From contig CM037878.1 of the NCBI GenBank assembly GCA_021292165.1, forward strand, positions 5,520,804-5,584,803: a stretch of 64,000 nt of DNA, in the 5' to 3' direction. Under the pieces are notes generated by a model. The model did no database searches. It saw only the letters and a list, made by a program, of their open reading frames with translations, and was not told the origin of the DNA. Within the stretch, counting starts at the first letter, position 1, and each line of letters starts with the position of its first letter. Below, piece by piece: positions 10,608 through 22,365 of this stretch. The DNA comes from Shinisaurus crocodilurus. Lineage: Eukaryota > Chordata > Lepidosauria > Squamata > Shinisauridae. A program made the translations under genes and the position numbers.

Positions 10608-10742
10608 CAGTGTTTCTCAACCTTGGGTCCCCAGATGTTTTTGGCCTACAACTCCCAGCATGCCCCAGCCAGCATAGCTGGCTGGGGCATGCTGGGAGTT
10701 GTAGGCCAAAAACATCTGGGGACCCAAGGTTGAGAAACACTG
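10608..10742. mobile_element. Palindromic hAT-Buster-like MITE, copy 2 (135 bp)
   Basis: Perfect 8-bp target duplication GTGTAAGC on both sides (10600-10607, 10743-10750). Both ends share a variant (CAGTGTTTCTCAACC and its exact complement) absent from other copies, so the arms changed together. Loop is ATA. Confidence 0.92.
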
Positions 10743-10862
10743 GTGTAAGCAGAGATATGTCAATGAACTCCTTCTGGGTCACTAGCTTTCGACTGGAAGC
10801 AGTCACACCAAATGGGTGCCTCTGACACTCTTGGCTGGGGCTTTGTTCTCACGGAGATAGGG

Positions 10863-11055
10863 AACCTGTGTCTGGGCTGTACCACATGACGGAATGCTCC
10901 TGCGTGCTAAAATCCTCCTCCTCATCATCATCATCGAACATAGAAAATTAGGTGTCAGAAAGAATGCGAGGCTCGGATCTTTCTCTCTGACATCTAGTTT
11001 GCATATGGAGGAGCCCTCACCTAAAGTCTGAAGTGGTACAGCCCAGACATGGGTT
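10863..11055. repeat. Inverted-repeat element, unclassified
   Basis: TGTCTGGGCTGTACCAC at 10869-10885 recurs as its exact complement at 11033-11049, with further partial pairing outward (AACC/GGTT). The size of about 190 bp fits a small MITE, but no clear target duplication was found. Confidence 0.45.
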
Positions 11056-11984
11056 GATCACCTCTGTAAGAATGGGGCTTTCTGTTCTGGCCTGTTCTGA
11101 GAGCAGTGCCCGCATTTGATATGAGCAACTTCATCTGCCAAAAGCAAAGAAGCCACATTGGGTTGCAGATGGCTCACCTCCTGGGGGGGGGCTGGACAAC
11201 TTGGCCAGCCAGAACATCTTGACTGGGTGCCATTACATGGGTGCAGTAGTGGCAGAGAGGAAGGCTTCCTTCGCCATCCTCACTGCAGTGGCTTGGACCT
11301 CAAAATGGGAGTCTTGGATTCAGCCTGAGCCTTACAAGAGTACCGTAGTGTAGTCACAAGCCGCTTGACGCCATCTGTATGAAAGCATTTCTCCCGCTTT
11401 CCATCGCTTTGGAGGCCTCTCGCGTCTTCCCCACCTCCTTCAGCGCTCAGCATCACCTCCTGTCTGGACCAAGACTGTCCGTCTGTCAGCTCTCACTCTT
11501 GTGCGCCATTGGGCGACTTAAAAAAAACACCTGTAGCTGAATGCCATCAGTAACCATGGCAATAAGACATCTCAGGCAGCGTTTTCTTCTGAGTCAGTCT
11601 TGAAATGCTGACAATTAAATAGATACAGGACGTGTGCGAGACCTGTCAGTCGCCCCTTTGTTGTCTTGACAACCGGGGTATATTTAGAAATGTAACAAGG
11701 GGCTCAGTCGCACATTTGCTTGAGCAGAGTTTTGTGGCTTTGGAAATTGACTTTGCTGCATTGGGAGAGAGGCAGAGGGAGCTGTTAGGAAAATGCCGCG
11801 TGTTCTCCGATCCAAGCCTCCTCTTCTCCGTCCGTGGTATCTCTGGAGGGACCCAAAATTAATCAGAGAAGACAGATGAGAGCTTCTAGAACCCTAGACA
11901 CTTTTTGCCTCTTGCCCAATAGTTGTCACAGTTTATGTTCATCATCAAAACTTCTATTCTTTTCCTTCTCCCTAAAATGGCTTA
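11056..11984. other. Intron, no assigned feature
   Basis: No repeat family shared with the window and no convincing exon. This is one of the longer repeat-poor stretches and could be checked for conservation. Confidence 0.4.
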
Positions 11985-12134
11985 AGATACGACAATGGAA
12001 CCAACTACCTAGGGAGGTGGTGCAGCTGGACGGCCATCTGTCAGGGATGCTTTGACTTGGATTCCTGCATTGAGTAGGGGGTTGGACTCGATGGCCTTAT
12101 GGGCCCCTTCCATAACTCTACTGTTCTATGATTC
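11985..12134 (+). mobile_element. CR1 LINE 3' end, short
   Basis: Contains ACAATGGAACCAACTACCTA, the CTGTCAGGGATGCTTTGACT block and the GATGGCCTTATGGGCCCCTT tail with TTCTATGATTCT at the end; heavily 5' truncated. Confidence 0.9.
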
Positions 12135-12894
12135 TTAGATATGTTGAAAGCATCTCTTGTTTATTTCCTATACTAATAAATTTATCCATGCCTGTGATCT
12201 GTCTGTTTAGCCCTGTCCAGGTATTCAACCAGGGGTGAGATGTATGTGCAGAAAGGGGGGGTACATTTGGACCCACCCGCCCCCACCGATGTGCCTCACC
12301 TTCACAGGTTCAAGCTGACATCTGCGGAGCGGCCTGTGTGTAGGCTGCAAGTGGTGGATCTATGGCAGTTTACTCTTCAAACGGATATTCTAACGTTTTC
12401 TTTCTTTGAAGTTACTGACGGACAAAAATAAGAAGTGGGCATTTTGGTCACTGTGCTGCACCACTTGGCATACAGCAAGATGCAAGCGGGGCGTGGGAAG
12501 AGAGGATCCATTTCCCAGGGTCAGCAAAGCACCCTCATGTGGTCCTGAGAACACGCCCTTAATGTGACAATGTTTGTATGTGCTTCTACCCGCAGATACA
12601 CTCAAGAACTGCCTGTTCTCTTTGGTCTTCCTGGAGTGGGACCGTGGCCTACTGAGGTGAGAGGTGAAATGAGCACAACTACCCCCATCTTCCACTTCAT
12701 AAAGCTTCAGGCCTGAGTCTGGGGGCGCCCCACTGGAGCAGGGTGGCCTAAACTACAGCATGGATTTGGGTATGGGTTGCCCTGGCCATGCCCCCTTTCC
12801 CTGGAGCACCGATTGTTCGGTAGCTTCCCAGCTTTTGCAGTTTTCCCCCCATCCTGAAATGCCTTTCCTAAGGCTTAGTTACAGGTAGTAAGAG
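12135..12894. other. Intron, mostly unassigned
   Basis: The last ~170 bp (CCATGCCCCCTTTCC to AGTAAGAGC) is an old relative of the hAT family at 54151-54466; the rest shows nothing recognisable. Confidence 0.4.
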
Positions 12895-12963
12895 CTATGC
12901 TGGCTGGGGCATGCTGGGAGTTGTAGGCCAAAAACATCTGGGGACCCAAGGTTGGAGAACACG
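12895..12963. mobile_element. Palindromic MITE, right arm only
   Basis: One arm from the loop (TATGCTGGCTGGGG) to GGAGAACACG. The left arm is missing and replaced by unrelated sequence, probably by deletion. Confidence 0.8.
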
Positions 12964-13012
12964 GGCCTAAGGCTTTTTACTGAATTCATGGGACCTCCTG
13001 TTCACAATCCAG

Positions 13013-13083
13013 ACCAGCCTTTTCCAACCTGGTGCCTTCACATGTGTTGGACTGCAACTCCCATCATCCTCAGCCAGTATTGT
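13013..13083. mobile_element. Old hAT MITE half (ACTCCCATCAT family)
   Basis: CCTTTTCCAACCTGGTGCCT then GGACTGCAACTCCCATCATC, one arm of an older common family related to the 135-bp palindromes. Confidence 0.65.
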
Positions 13084-13659
13084 CATGGAATATTGTTATG
13101 CCTGTCTTCTCCTATCCCACTTTTTAGCCAGTAGGGAGTCACAGTATTTTGTTTGTTTACGAACTGCACCTTCGTGCAGGTATGGTTTTCAGGGTGGTAT
13201 TATGCATAAAAATCTTGAAATCAATACAATATTAAAACAAAAGAAAACATTGAAAGGAATGCCAGTAATGAATAAAACGTATGCAGCCTGCTGAAAATAC
13301 AGTTCTTTTAACATTCCTGGGCAGATAAGAAGGTTTTCACCTTGCACCAAAAGGAATACAGGGCCGGGGTCAGGTGCAGTTCCCTCAGTATGTGACCTGT
13401 GCTGAAGTCATGGCATGTTGAAAGACATTTCAACTCCTTTGAAATTGTGCGCAGCAGGATATTTGGTAAGGAGTGTCAGATATCGATAACAGTGCCGGCT
13501 CTGCTGTGGCAGTGAGTGTTCAGTTCTGCTGCAAGAAATCAACTCTCATCTGGAGGCAGACGTAGCAGGACAGGGGACAGGGCCTTTTACACCTTGGCTG
13601 GAGTCAACCGACTGCGGGTCTCTCTCTCTCTCGAGGTAAGGACTGTGGAATGCTTCGCA

Positions 13660-13775
13660 GAACTGTGCTGGACTACAATCCCCACCATGCACGGCCAATG
13701 GCCATGCTGGCTGTGCATGATGGGAGTTGCAGTCCAACACATCTGGAGGGCTCCAGGTTGGGGAAGCCGGCTGTC
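13660..13775. mobile_element. Old palindromic hAT MITE
   Basis: GGACTACAATCCCCACCATG on the left pairs with CATGATGGGAGTTGCAGTCC on the right around GGCCAATGGCC, and TCCAGGTTGGGGAAGCC closes it. Diverged sister of the 135-bp family. Confidence 0.65.
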
Positions 13776-15007
13776 GAGGTTCAACAAATTAAGAGCTAAT
13801 TTGTAGCTGCACTGAAAACTCGACAACTCGGTTTAAGTGGGCGTAGGCTGGCTGGCTTAAATTTTGCACCGTTTGTGCTTCTTCTCGCCTAACTGGGTAG
13901 GAGGCTGTCCAGCCCCTACTTGTCTTGAACAGGTGAAAGGGCAGCCTAAGAAAATAGATTAATGATGGAAGGGTGAGATCTGTTCCGTTGAACACGATCC
14001 ACCAGGAAGTCTCTTGCATGAGCTCCTCAAAACGGCCCAGGGTGTGCAGGAGAAGATTTGCGTTGGGTCGCTCCCCGAGTAGATGAGTGGGTGCCATTTG
14101 GGTTTTCCACCTTCCGCATCCAAATGTTTTGGGGCCGGGCTCTTGACGGCTGCCGTCCCTCCTGTTCCCGTTCAGGTGAACCAGGTGAACCAGGCCCCGT
14201 CTCTGCCCTCTTCGTTTTCTCTGCCCGGTAAATCACGAAGAGCCAGCGGGGAGGGAGTTAGCATCCTGTTTACCTCCAACAGTCGCAGATATTAATAAAG
14301 GGCGAGATGGAGAGGCAGGCAGGGGATTAATAATAGTGCGTCAGAATTCGGTTCAAGGCCTGCTCTTCCTAGTTGCCGGGATACGGACGTCTAATGGCTC
14401 TGTTGCTCTCGTTAATTTTGCGCTCTCGATGCCGGCTCCGGGAATGGCAGGAACAAAGCGACTGCCGGCGGCAAAGTCCCCCCTGTCATTTTCTTCTGTT
14501 TCTCGTAACGGCCAGATACGGGTCACTTGCATTCTGGGAAGGGATGTTCAGAACCCCACTGCCAACTGGGGCCTTACCTAAACTATTTCTGTCCCTGTCA
14601 GGATTCCTTGGGTGTTACTGCTGAGTAGCAATGTTCCACGTTTACCTTGAGATATAATCCAGCCCTCCTGGGGTCCCAATCCAGCCCTCTAGAGTTACCA
14701 AGGTGCCCATGCTCTGTCCCCCAACCGCCAGTCGTCCCCGGCTTTCGTACAGTTATTTTTCCATTCCAAATGGTTGCAATGCTTCTCCTAAGGTTTAGTT
14801 TCTGGAAGTAAGAGCATTAACCTAAAATAGGCTGGTATTTTTTGGCATTGTGGGCGCTGCTCCTCTTGCCTTTAGCTCTGGCCACCACTGGAGTGTGCCT
14901 CCCCCCCCGCCCAAGAGCTTCTCCAAAGTAGGATTTGGCCCTTGTACCGAAAGAGGGTCGATGCTCCTGATCCAAAGGTATCCTTTGTGACCCACAATCC
15001 TCTAGCA
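13776..15007. other. Intron, largely unassigned
   Basis: 14030-14640 shows no repeat signature and moderately high GC; it may be single-copy DNA. 14650-14960 contains an old copy of the hAT family at 54151-54466 (GTTTAGTTTCTGGAAGTAAG). No exon-like frame with good splice sites was recognised. Confidence 0.4.
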
Positions 15008-15142
15008 CAGTGTTCTCCAACCTTGGGTCCCCAGATGTTTTTGGCCTACAACTCCCAGCATGCCCCAGCCAGCGTAGCTGGCTGGGGCATGCTGGGAGTT
15101 GTAGGCCAAAAACATCAGGGGACCCAAGGTTGGAGAACACTG
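15008..15142. mobile_element. Palindromic hAT-Buster-like MITE, copy 3 (135 bp)
   Basis: Full-length, loop GTA; target duplication CTCTAGCA/CTCTAGCC (one difference). The right arm has one change (ACATCAGGGG for ACATCTGGGG) that breaks perfect pairing. Confidence 0.92.
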
Positions 15143-15774
15143 CTCTAGCCTTTTCTTCTGAAGTTTCAGCTCCTTCCAGTGAGGACTGCATTACAGACGC
15201 GACATACTTGAACTGCGCTGTTCATCTATAACTGGTTCCTCTCCTGCCGCCGCCCCCCGCCCCCCCCAAAAATACATCTTGCTCAGTGGTTCATGACTAA
15301 CAAAATATTTTTGTTTCCTTTTCCCGACGGCATATGGGGAGCTCCGGGGGAAGCATATGGCCCTTTTCAGGAAAACATATTGTTGAATGGACAAATTAGA
15401 GTGGTTGCCAATCTGCTTTGGATGTCTGGCTAGACCACCACGGCGACTCTGCTTGCATTTCCTGCAAGACTTCCCAAGGTGGCAGGCGGGCTGATGAGAG
15501 CTCTGCCTCTGCACAGCTACTGCGGAAGCACAGGTGGGCTGCAAACCGCACCTACCTCTTAGGTAAGCGCAGACAGCTTCAGGCAGCGTGCTTTGCCTCT
15601 GGTTGTGCAGCAGATGGCTGGCACGAGCTGGGCTGAAGGATCAGGCCCCCAGCAGGATGGCAGATGAGGCAGGATCCGGATTAGAAAGGTACTAAGGCCA
15701 GGGTGGGCAGAAAGTCGATCTCCAGATGTTTTGGACTTCAACTCCCAGAAGCCCCTGCCAGCATGGGGCTTGTT
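15143..15774. other. Intron, no assigned feature
   Basis: A short old hAT-MITE arm (CCAGATGTTTTGGACTTCAA) is visible near 15721; otherwise unassigned. Confidence 0.4.
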
Positions 15775-16230
15775 TTAGGGGTTGTTTTAGAACCCGTGGC
15801 TTGTTTTAGGGGTTGTTCTTGCCCACGATGGGTTGTTGCATCATCCAAACCGGACGGGGCAACTTCATTGTGGGTGTCTGGGAATGGCTACAGAGCCGCT
15901 CGGCAAGAGCAGCAAAAAAGCCCATGCTGCTCGCCCGCCTTTCGCGACCTTGCCAGTGACTGCCCTTCCACCAATGTTGAAACACTGCTTTCGAAGGGCT
16001 GCGTCACTCATTCCTCAGCATTTTATTTTTAGGTGCCCCAAAAAAACCACTGTCGGGGTCGCGGGAGGGGGTTGGTTTTGGCCCCTGAAAATTGTGCAGT
16101 TATTTTTTTAATTATTATTGTTTTGTCAGGCAAGTGTGCACTTACAACCATCCGATTTGTGTAGTCTGGCCTGGTCAACTTCCTTGTCTGTTTCACCTGC
16201 CAAAGGGAGGACAAGGTGAGACTGCATATA

Positions 16231-16348
16231 GGGTCCCCAGATGTTTTTGGCCTACAACTCCCAGCATGCCCCAGCCAGCTACGCTGGCTGGGGCATGCTG
16301 GGAGTTGTAGGCCAAAAACATCTGGGGACCCAAGGTTGGAGAACACTG
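16231..16348. mobile_element. Palindromic hAT-Buster-like MITE, 5'-truncated
   Basis: Begins inside the left arm at GGGTCCCCAGATG and is complete to GAACACTG. Loop is TAC, the complement of GTA, so it sits in the opposite orientation to copies 1 and 3. The 3' flank GATTAAAG fits the NNNTANNN rule. Confidence 0.9.
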
Positions 16349-17045
16349 GATTAAAGCATATTTGTGTGCAGTTGCCGGCCGCCATTTGCCTCGCTGTCAG
16401 CGGAAAGGCACCGGGGAAAAGGAAAAAACTGGCGAAAGTAGGTTCACCGAAAGGGGGTGGGGGCAATATCCACCCACTCAGCAATGTAATCCTCACAATT
16501 CCAAGTGTCGAGCTGACAGTTCTCAGTGTCCTCCACCTTTTCAATGCTTTCCCCGAGTCTCCAGCTAGTCCAGAAAGGGGGGGAGTTATTAACTCCCCCC
16601 ACGCCCTTAACACGGCTGCTTTTCCCAGCATTCACTGCGGTTCCCTGACAGTTAACAAAAACAAAACAAAACCAACCCACAAAAATATATATATATATGC
16701 AAATTTAATCGCTGGGAAGTAAATGAAGGGGAAATTTGCACACCTGCATTAACTGCTCCAAAAAGTGTGTGCATGGAGGAGTTAATATCTCCCCTTTCTG
16801 GAGTAGCCAGAGACTTGGCAAAGTGTTGGAAAGGTGGAAGACACAGAGTACTGTCAGTTCAACACTTAAACTCGAGAGGATCGCTTCTTTTGCCACTTCC
16901 CCCCTCTTTACCGGTGCTTTTCCATTGACAATCTGGTCATCGCCCCCTGGCAACTGTGCACACATTAGCCTGCATGCAGCCTCTGCTTTCCCGTCCTTTG
17001 ACAGCTGAAACAGACAAAGCAATTGACCAGGCAAGACTACACATA

Positions 17046-17300
17046 CAGTCACGCCTTGGATTGAGAGCATAATTCGTTCCGGAAACGTGCTTGTAATCCA
17101 AAACACTCTTATATCAAAACGAAATCCCCCCCCCAAAAAAAATGTGTACAAAGATTTTTAATTTAAGCCGTACTACAGTACTTGTATTGCAAGACGTCGC
17201 TTGTATATCAAGTAAAAAAATAAATAAATAAATATTTAAAAATTTGCTTGTCTTGCAAAATGCTCTCAAACCAAGCTACTTGCAATCCAAGGCATTACTG
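17046..17300 (-). mobile_element. Tigger/mariner-like MITE, copy A
   Basis: Ends CAGTCACGCCTTGGATTG and CAATCCAAGGCATTACTG, flanked by TA on both sides (17044-17045, 17301-17302). The interior has TTCGTTCCGGAAACGTGCTT. Non-coding; same family at 18827-19076, 25711-25963 and 63834-63912. Inserted in the right arm of the foldback element. Confidence 0.85.
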
Positions 17301-17857
17301 TATCGGATAGCCATAAATGCACACTTCTGAAGGATCGACCAAAAAAAAAAGTTAAAATTGTGCAATTTTCAGGGGCCAAAACAACAACAACAACAACAAC
17401 ACCGGACACCAGTTGTGCTTTTTGAGACTCCAAAAAATAAAATTAAAAACGTCGGCAAATGAAAAAATGGTAGTGATTAGAGCGGGGAGGGGGAGTCAAG
17501 ACTGGTTCTGCCGCGAAGGACCCTGCTGGGATACATGCCGGAGCCCGCTGGAGGACTGAGGGGGAGCACAACCCACGCTAAGCCCGATCGTCTGTCCGGC
17601 GCACTGTGGGTTTCGTGAACAACCCACCCATTGTGGCTTATTTGCAGGGTGGCTTAGCGTGGCGTGTGAACCCACCCGCTGAATGACTGTGAAAGTGTGT
17701 ATTTTGGGGGAAATTGGCATTTCGGAGTTCACTTTTTTGAGAGAGAGAGAGATACATATTTCAAACATGGTTGTGAATTAAGGCATTTGTGAACATTTCT
17801 CCAAAAAAGCACTCCTGCTTGCGTTTGGGATTGCAAATAGAAACAAAATTCTTGTAC

Positions 17858-17901
17858 ATCCTGTGTGTGTGTGTGTGCGCGCGCGCGCGCGCACGCACGC
17901 A
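17858..17901. repeat. (GT)n(GC)n microsatellite
   Basis: GT run passing into alternating CG, potentially Z-DNA forming. Confidence 0.95.
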
Positions 17902-18043
17902 TAAAAATGTGCTTTTAAAGTTCTTCTTGGGTAGCTAATTTTCAGTACAGCTGGGAAGCCCATTGAAGATACGTCCAGTTTCAAAGCGGCAACGAGCCTG
18001 TGTTGTAAAATCTTCCCCCACATTCTGATTTAAGAAGCCTCCT

Positions 18044-18045
18044 TC

Positions 18046-18079
<34 letters not shown>
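18044..18079. repeat. (TA)n microsatellite
   Basis: About seventeen TA units. Confidence 0.95.
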
Positions 18080-18082
<3 letters not shown>

Positions 18083-18530
18083 CAAAATCTGGTGAATCCT
18101 AAATGTTACAGAGCATGAAAAAAAAAACCCACTCTGTTCTTTGTCACAATATTGAACATGAGTTGCTATTTACAGTAATGAATCAAAATGTCAGTTATAA
18201 AAATACGGCGTGTCACAGTGTTCCCACTTTGCTGAAAAAGTTTGATATGACAGTTTGTTAATCATATGACTATTACATCAAATGTGTCTCACAGCACTGC
18301 CTGCCTCAAGGTGTTAGTAGATCTCTCTCTCTCTCTCTCTCTCTTCCCCTCTGCTGTTAATTTGCGGCTGGTCTCTGGTCTTGGACAAGATTCCGGCTGC
18401 CATAGGAACTTCAGCATGCCAAGAGAGTGTTGTTGGATAGCTATTGGCCAGATAAGAGTTTTGTGGATGTGTGGAAGAGTAGTGACTGGCAAGCAGGCTT
18501 GGCCAATCAGGAGCAAAGAGGCTTCAGGGG

Positions 18531-18610
18531 TGCCATGTCTTCCACATTTCCTTAGAAGTATGGAGGAAATGTGCCATGTCTTCCACATTTCCTTAGAAGT
18601 ATGGAGGAAA
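18531..18610. repeat. 41-bp tandem duplication
   Basis: TGCCATGTCTTCCACATTTC... is repeated without an evident difference at offset 41 (18531 and 18572); recent slippage or unequal exchange. Confidence 0.9.
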
Positions 18611-18826
18611 AACAAACATAGGACGTTGTATTTATTGGGCATTCAAATTCAGCTCTCACCTGAGAAATCAATTTTCTAGCCCTTATGGTGAGAAAGATCA
18701 AAAGTGCATGGGTGATGGTGTCTATAGCAATCTTAGAAGCTGGGGAGTGTCCATGGCCAGAGATGGGGCTTCAGTCCCCTGTGTACCTCATTGCCCCTCC
18801 TCAAGACTGGCAGAAGCAGAAAAATA

Positions 18827-19076
18827 CAGTAATACCTTGGATTGCAAGTAACTTGGTTTGAGAGCATTTTGCAAGACAAGCAAATTTTTAAATATTTATT
18901 TAAAAAATGTTGATTTGATATACAAGCGACGTCTTGTAATACCAGTACTATAGTATGGCTTAAATTAAAAATCTCTGTACAAAATTTTTTGGGGGAATTT
19001 TGTTTTGATATAAGGGTGTTTTGGATTACAAGCACGTTTCCGGAACGAATTATGCTCTCAATCCAAGGCATGACTG
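18827..19076 (+). mobile_element. Tigger/mariner-like MITE, copy B
   Basis: CAGTAATACCTTGGATTG at the left, CAATCCAAGGCATGACTG at the right, TA at 18825-18826 and 19077-19078. Confidence 0.88.
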
Positions 19077-19078
19077 TA

Positions 19079-20631
19079 TGTACATATGCAAGATCGTAAC
19101 ATGAAATTATGGAAATCATGCAAATGTGTTTCATTTGGATAATTGATACCTCCTGCAGCACTCAGACTGTCTCATCATTGCTCTTAGGGTTCCGTAGGTG
19201 TTTCTCAAAAAATAAAAGGGCAGCAGGAAGAAAAGAGAGAAAAACCATTTGCCAGAGTGGCTAGACGCAATACAAGTGCATTTGCTGCAATTTGGATGGT
19301 TTCTCTGAAATGCACAAGGTGGAAAGGGGCCCAGGTGAGGATTGATGTGAGCCATCGGCCACCAACCTGGCAGCAGCCATTCCATCAGGCTGCAGCAGAG
19401 GGAGAGGTGGGGAAAGGTCCCATCCATCGGCTCTGCTGAGGCACCAGCTCCATTCCTCTCCTCTGTCCTGCTATGGCTGGATCAGGCTCAATGTTAGGTG
19501 AAACTAACAGGCAATCCAAAAGCAAGTCAATAAACAGGCAGTGGTCAAAGGCACAGTTTTACCAGGCAAGAGGGAGAGTTCCGAGAGAGAGATCTGAAGA
19601 GCAGCCAAGGTCCAAACACAGATAAGCGGTCAGATACAGGACACAGTCCAAGACGCAGAGACAAGCAAAGGGTCCAAGGTCAGTAGCACAACGGTTCAGT
19701 TACAGAGCAAGGCCAGAAGTACAAAGCACTGGAGCTAGTAGAAGATGTTGTTTCCAGCAATGGCTAGACCGGTACTTACAGGCTTTTTTTTGGCCAGAGC
19801 TTCCTGAGACCCACCCAGGGCTCAGCTGCAGTGAATTATACACCTTGCTCTTAAGGGGTCTCTTTCTCTTGAGGAGTCCTTCTTTCTATTCGAGCACTTC
19901 TCAAAGGAGCCCTGCTGGCCTGCCTCTTGAGGAACTCATGCTCTCGGGGGCTAGGTGGCCACCCAGCCTCTGCCTCGGAGGCAGAACACCCCTCCTCCTA
20001 TGGGGATGGAACCATGGTCATCTCCCCTAGGCCCCCCAGGTCCCCTGCCATTGGTGGCTCCTTGGTGTTGGCTGTCTCTAGGAGTTCCAGCTCCTCCTCA
20101 GAGGAGGATTCCTGCAGCAGGGACATGAAATCCTCTCCATGAACTGTTTTTATTCAGGTTGGTCAGTCTAAGAACTACCAAGTGGTATCTGAGCCGGTTG
20201 ACCTGTCTAGGAGGTGGGGGATGCTTCAGGATTGGGCCAAATTTCCCATCAGGACTCTGGATTGGCAAATCCAAAAGCACTCTCATGGGTTTATCATCTG
20301 GGTGGTGCTGTGGCCATTAGGCAGACGTTTGTATGTCTCCATAGTTACTGGGACCAGCTCGGTTTAATTTGATCAGTGGAGATAGTACACCCTCACGGTG
20401 GCTCCTGTACCTCTGTGGCCATCCAGAGCCTTATTGATGTTCGTGGTCGCTTTCCATGCTGCTGCTTTTGGAACCAAAGTGGATTCTTGAGCCAAGGGTT
20501 CAGAGTAGTGCCAATTAAATCCATAATTTAATGGATTGCGCGTGTCCAGAGAGCCATGGAAGAGCACTGTTGTCATTGGGAGGAGCTGCCAGGCATTATC
20601 CAGATGTACACTCATGTCTATCCCAGGCACA
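19079..20631. other. Intron, partly old LTR-like DNA
   Basis: 19480-19760 is rich in CAAGG/CCAAGG/ACACAG words like the U5/R part of squamate gypsy LTRs, but no boundaries could be set. No exon recognised. Confidence 0.35.
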
Positions 20632-20885
20632 TTTATTTATTTATTTTATGTATTAATTATATTTATACCCTGCCTTTTTTTCCTTCAAGGAACCCAAGGC
20701 GGCTTACATAATCCTCCTCCTCCTCCTCCATTTTATCCTCACAACAACCCTGTGAGGTAGGTTAGGCTGAGAGTCAGTGACTGGCCCAAAGTCACCCAGT
20801 GAGTTTCATGGCTGAGCCGGGACTCGAACCCGGATCCCCCAAGTCCCAGCCCAGCACTCTCACCACTAGGCCACGCTGGCTCTCA
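20632..20885 (-). mobile_element. tRNA-derived SINE (family A)
   Basis: The minus strand starts GAGAGCCAGCGTGGCCTAGT (A box) and has GGGTTCGAGTCCCGGCT (B box). CACTGGGTGACTTTGGGCCA and CACAGGGTTGTTGTGAGGAT follow, ending in the AGGGTATAAAT tail and ATAAATA repeats. Other copies: 29639-29877, 46393-46632. Pol III promoter boxes are intact in outline. Confidence 0.88.
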
Positions 20886-22332
20886 CTGGTTCATCAGAGC
20901 TGGAAGAATCCACGAGTGGCTCCAATGCAAAGGGGCGAACCTGAGGCCCATGGGGCCAAATCCTGCCCACCTGGGGTCCCAGTTCAACCATGGCCCTTCC
21001 CCTGGCCCTACTCCCTTTCTGCTGACCAGCAATTGGTTGGTTCTAATGGCATCACAAATCTACTCTTGGACTTCAAGGGGAAAGAAAGAGGTTGGTTCAA
21101 GCCGTGAAGCTGGACTCAGGATGTTCACAGTGTGCCACGGCCTGTGTATGTACCCCAAGAAAGCCACGATGATCCTGCCAAGTAGATCCTGTGCTGTGGC
21201 TTCCTTTGCTCGCATGGCTGGCGTTGAGCAGGAAGCATGAGGAAGATCAGCAGGTTGTAGTTCTTCTGTGGCCTGAGAACCATCCCAGCGGAAAATTGTT
21301 TCCAGAATTCTTTTGCCCCTTGGGAGCCGTGAGAGTCCAATTCTCAGTCCCTGTGAAAGATGTCCAGAACTGCTAACAAGGAGGAGAAACGTATCCGATG
21401 AAACACCTGCAGGCCAAGGCGGGTGAACGAGGCAGGCCATGATCTGGTGAACGAGGCTTACCTTCTGAGTCAGGTCAGGCCTGCCCAGTTATCTCACCCC
21501 AAACTTTAACTTATTATTATTTACAGTATTTGTATACCACTCCATATCTAAGTAGACTCCGGAGCAGTGAACTTGTAATGGTGGGGGCTTGAATGCCAAA
21601 GCTACTAGTCGCGTTCTCAGTCAGCTTGACAGTTTGTGATTGAAAGGCACTTTTGCATTTTGAAAATATAAATTTGAGCTTGAAGGTGCGTCAGTTTTCG
21701 CATCCGCAGCAGTTCCCATACTTTTCCAGCAGTTGGTGCATGCTGCAAGTCTGCATTTTTCTCAGTCCCTTTTCCATCCCTGAGTAGATTCTTTCTTCAG
21801 CCTTATAATGAATTACCCCTAGGTGATACCAAGGGGTAAAGGCAACAAATTGGTTTTACCCTGGTGTAGTTTCGGTTGGCTGCAGGTAACCTTTGGTAGA
21901 TTTTCACTCACTTCAACTGAATTACACCTGAATATTCCTTAATGATATGGTTGTGGTCACCTCCAGATATTAACCTTTTGATGTAGCAGCTGACGAGTAA
22001 TATGTAATGTGCACTTGGACTGGGCTGAGTTTTCCTGGGGTTTGGTTTACACATCAAGAGGTATCTGTTAAGAAGTATGCTTTAATTTACATAGATGTAC
22101 ACGTATGTAAACCAGGGAACTGAATTGTGGGGTTACGCCACAGTGAGAGACTACAAAGTCCTTGAAAGCCGCTCTTTGTTTTATTAAAGAAGAATTTAAA
22201 ATGAATTAAAATCACACATCAGGAGAATTAGAACCATCCATCCATCCGTGGAATTAGAATAATATATTAACCGCAAGGAGGTTAAAAGAGACGCATTTAA
22301 AAACCAGCAGTAGAGCACTGGGATACATAGAA

Positions 22333-22333
<1 letters not shown>
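20886..22333. other. Intron, no assigned feature
   Basis: No shared repeat or exon recognised; 22135-22240 has a TTTATTAAAG segment of unclear origin. Confidence 0.35.

Positions 22334-22364
<31 letters not shown>
22334..22364. repeat. (GT)n microsatellite
   Basis: About fifteen GT units. Confidence 0.95.

Positions 22365-22365
<1 letters not shown>

Larger units (their letters stand above)
15775..17690. mobile_element. Long foldback DNA element, copy 2
   Basis: A left half (15775-16720) and right half (16735-17690) contain the same blocks in inverted order. CCTCCACCTTTTCAATGC (16534) faces GGAAAGGTGGAAGACAC (16828). The AATTGTGCA block and the poly-A/T block are likewise mirrored. It ends with GGTGGCTTAGCGTGGCGTGT at 17650. 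A palindromic MITE (16231-16348) and a Tigger-like MITE (17046-17300) interrupt it. No coding sequence; a Harbinger relationship is a guess. Confidence 0.62.
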
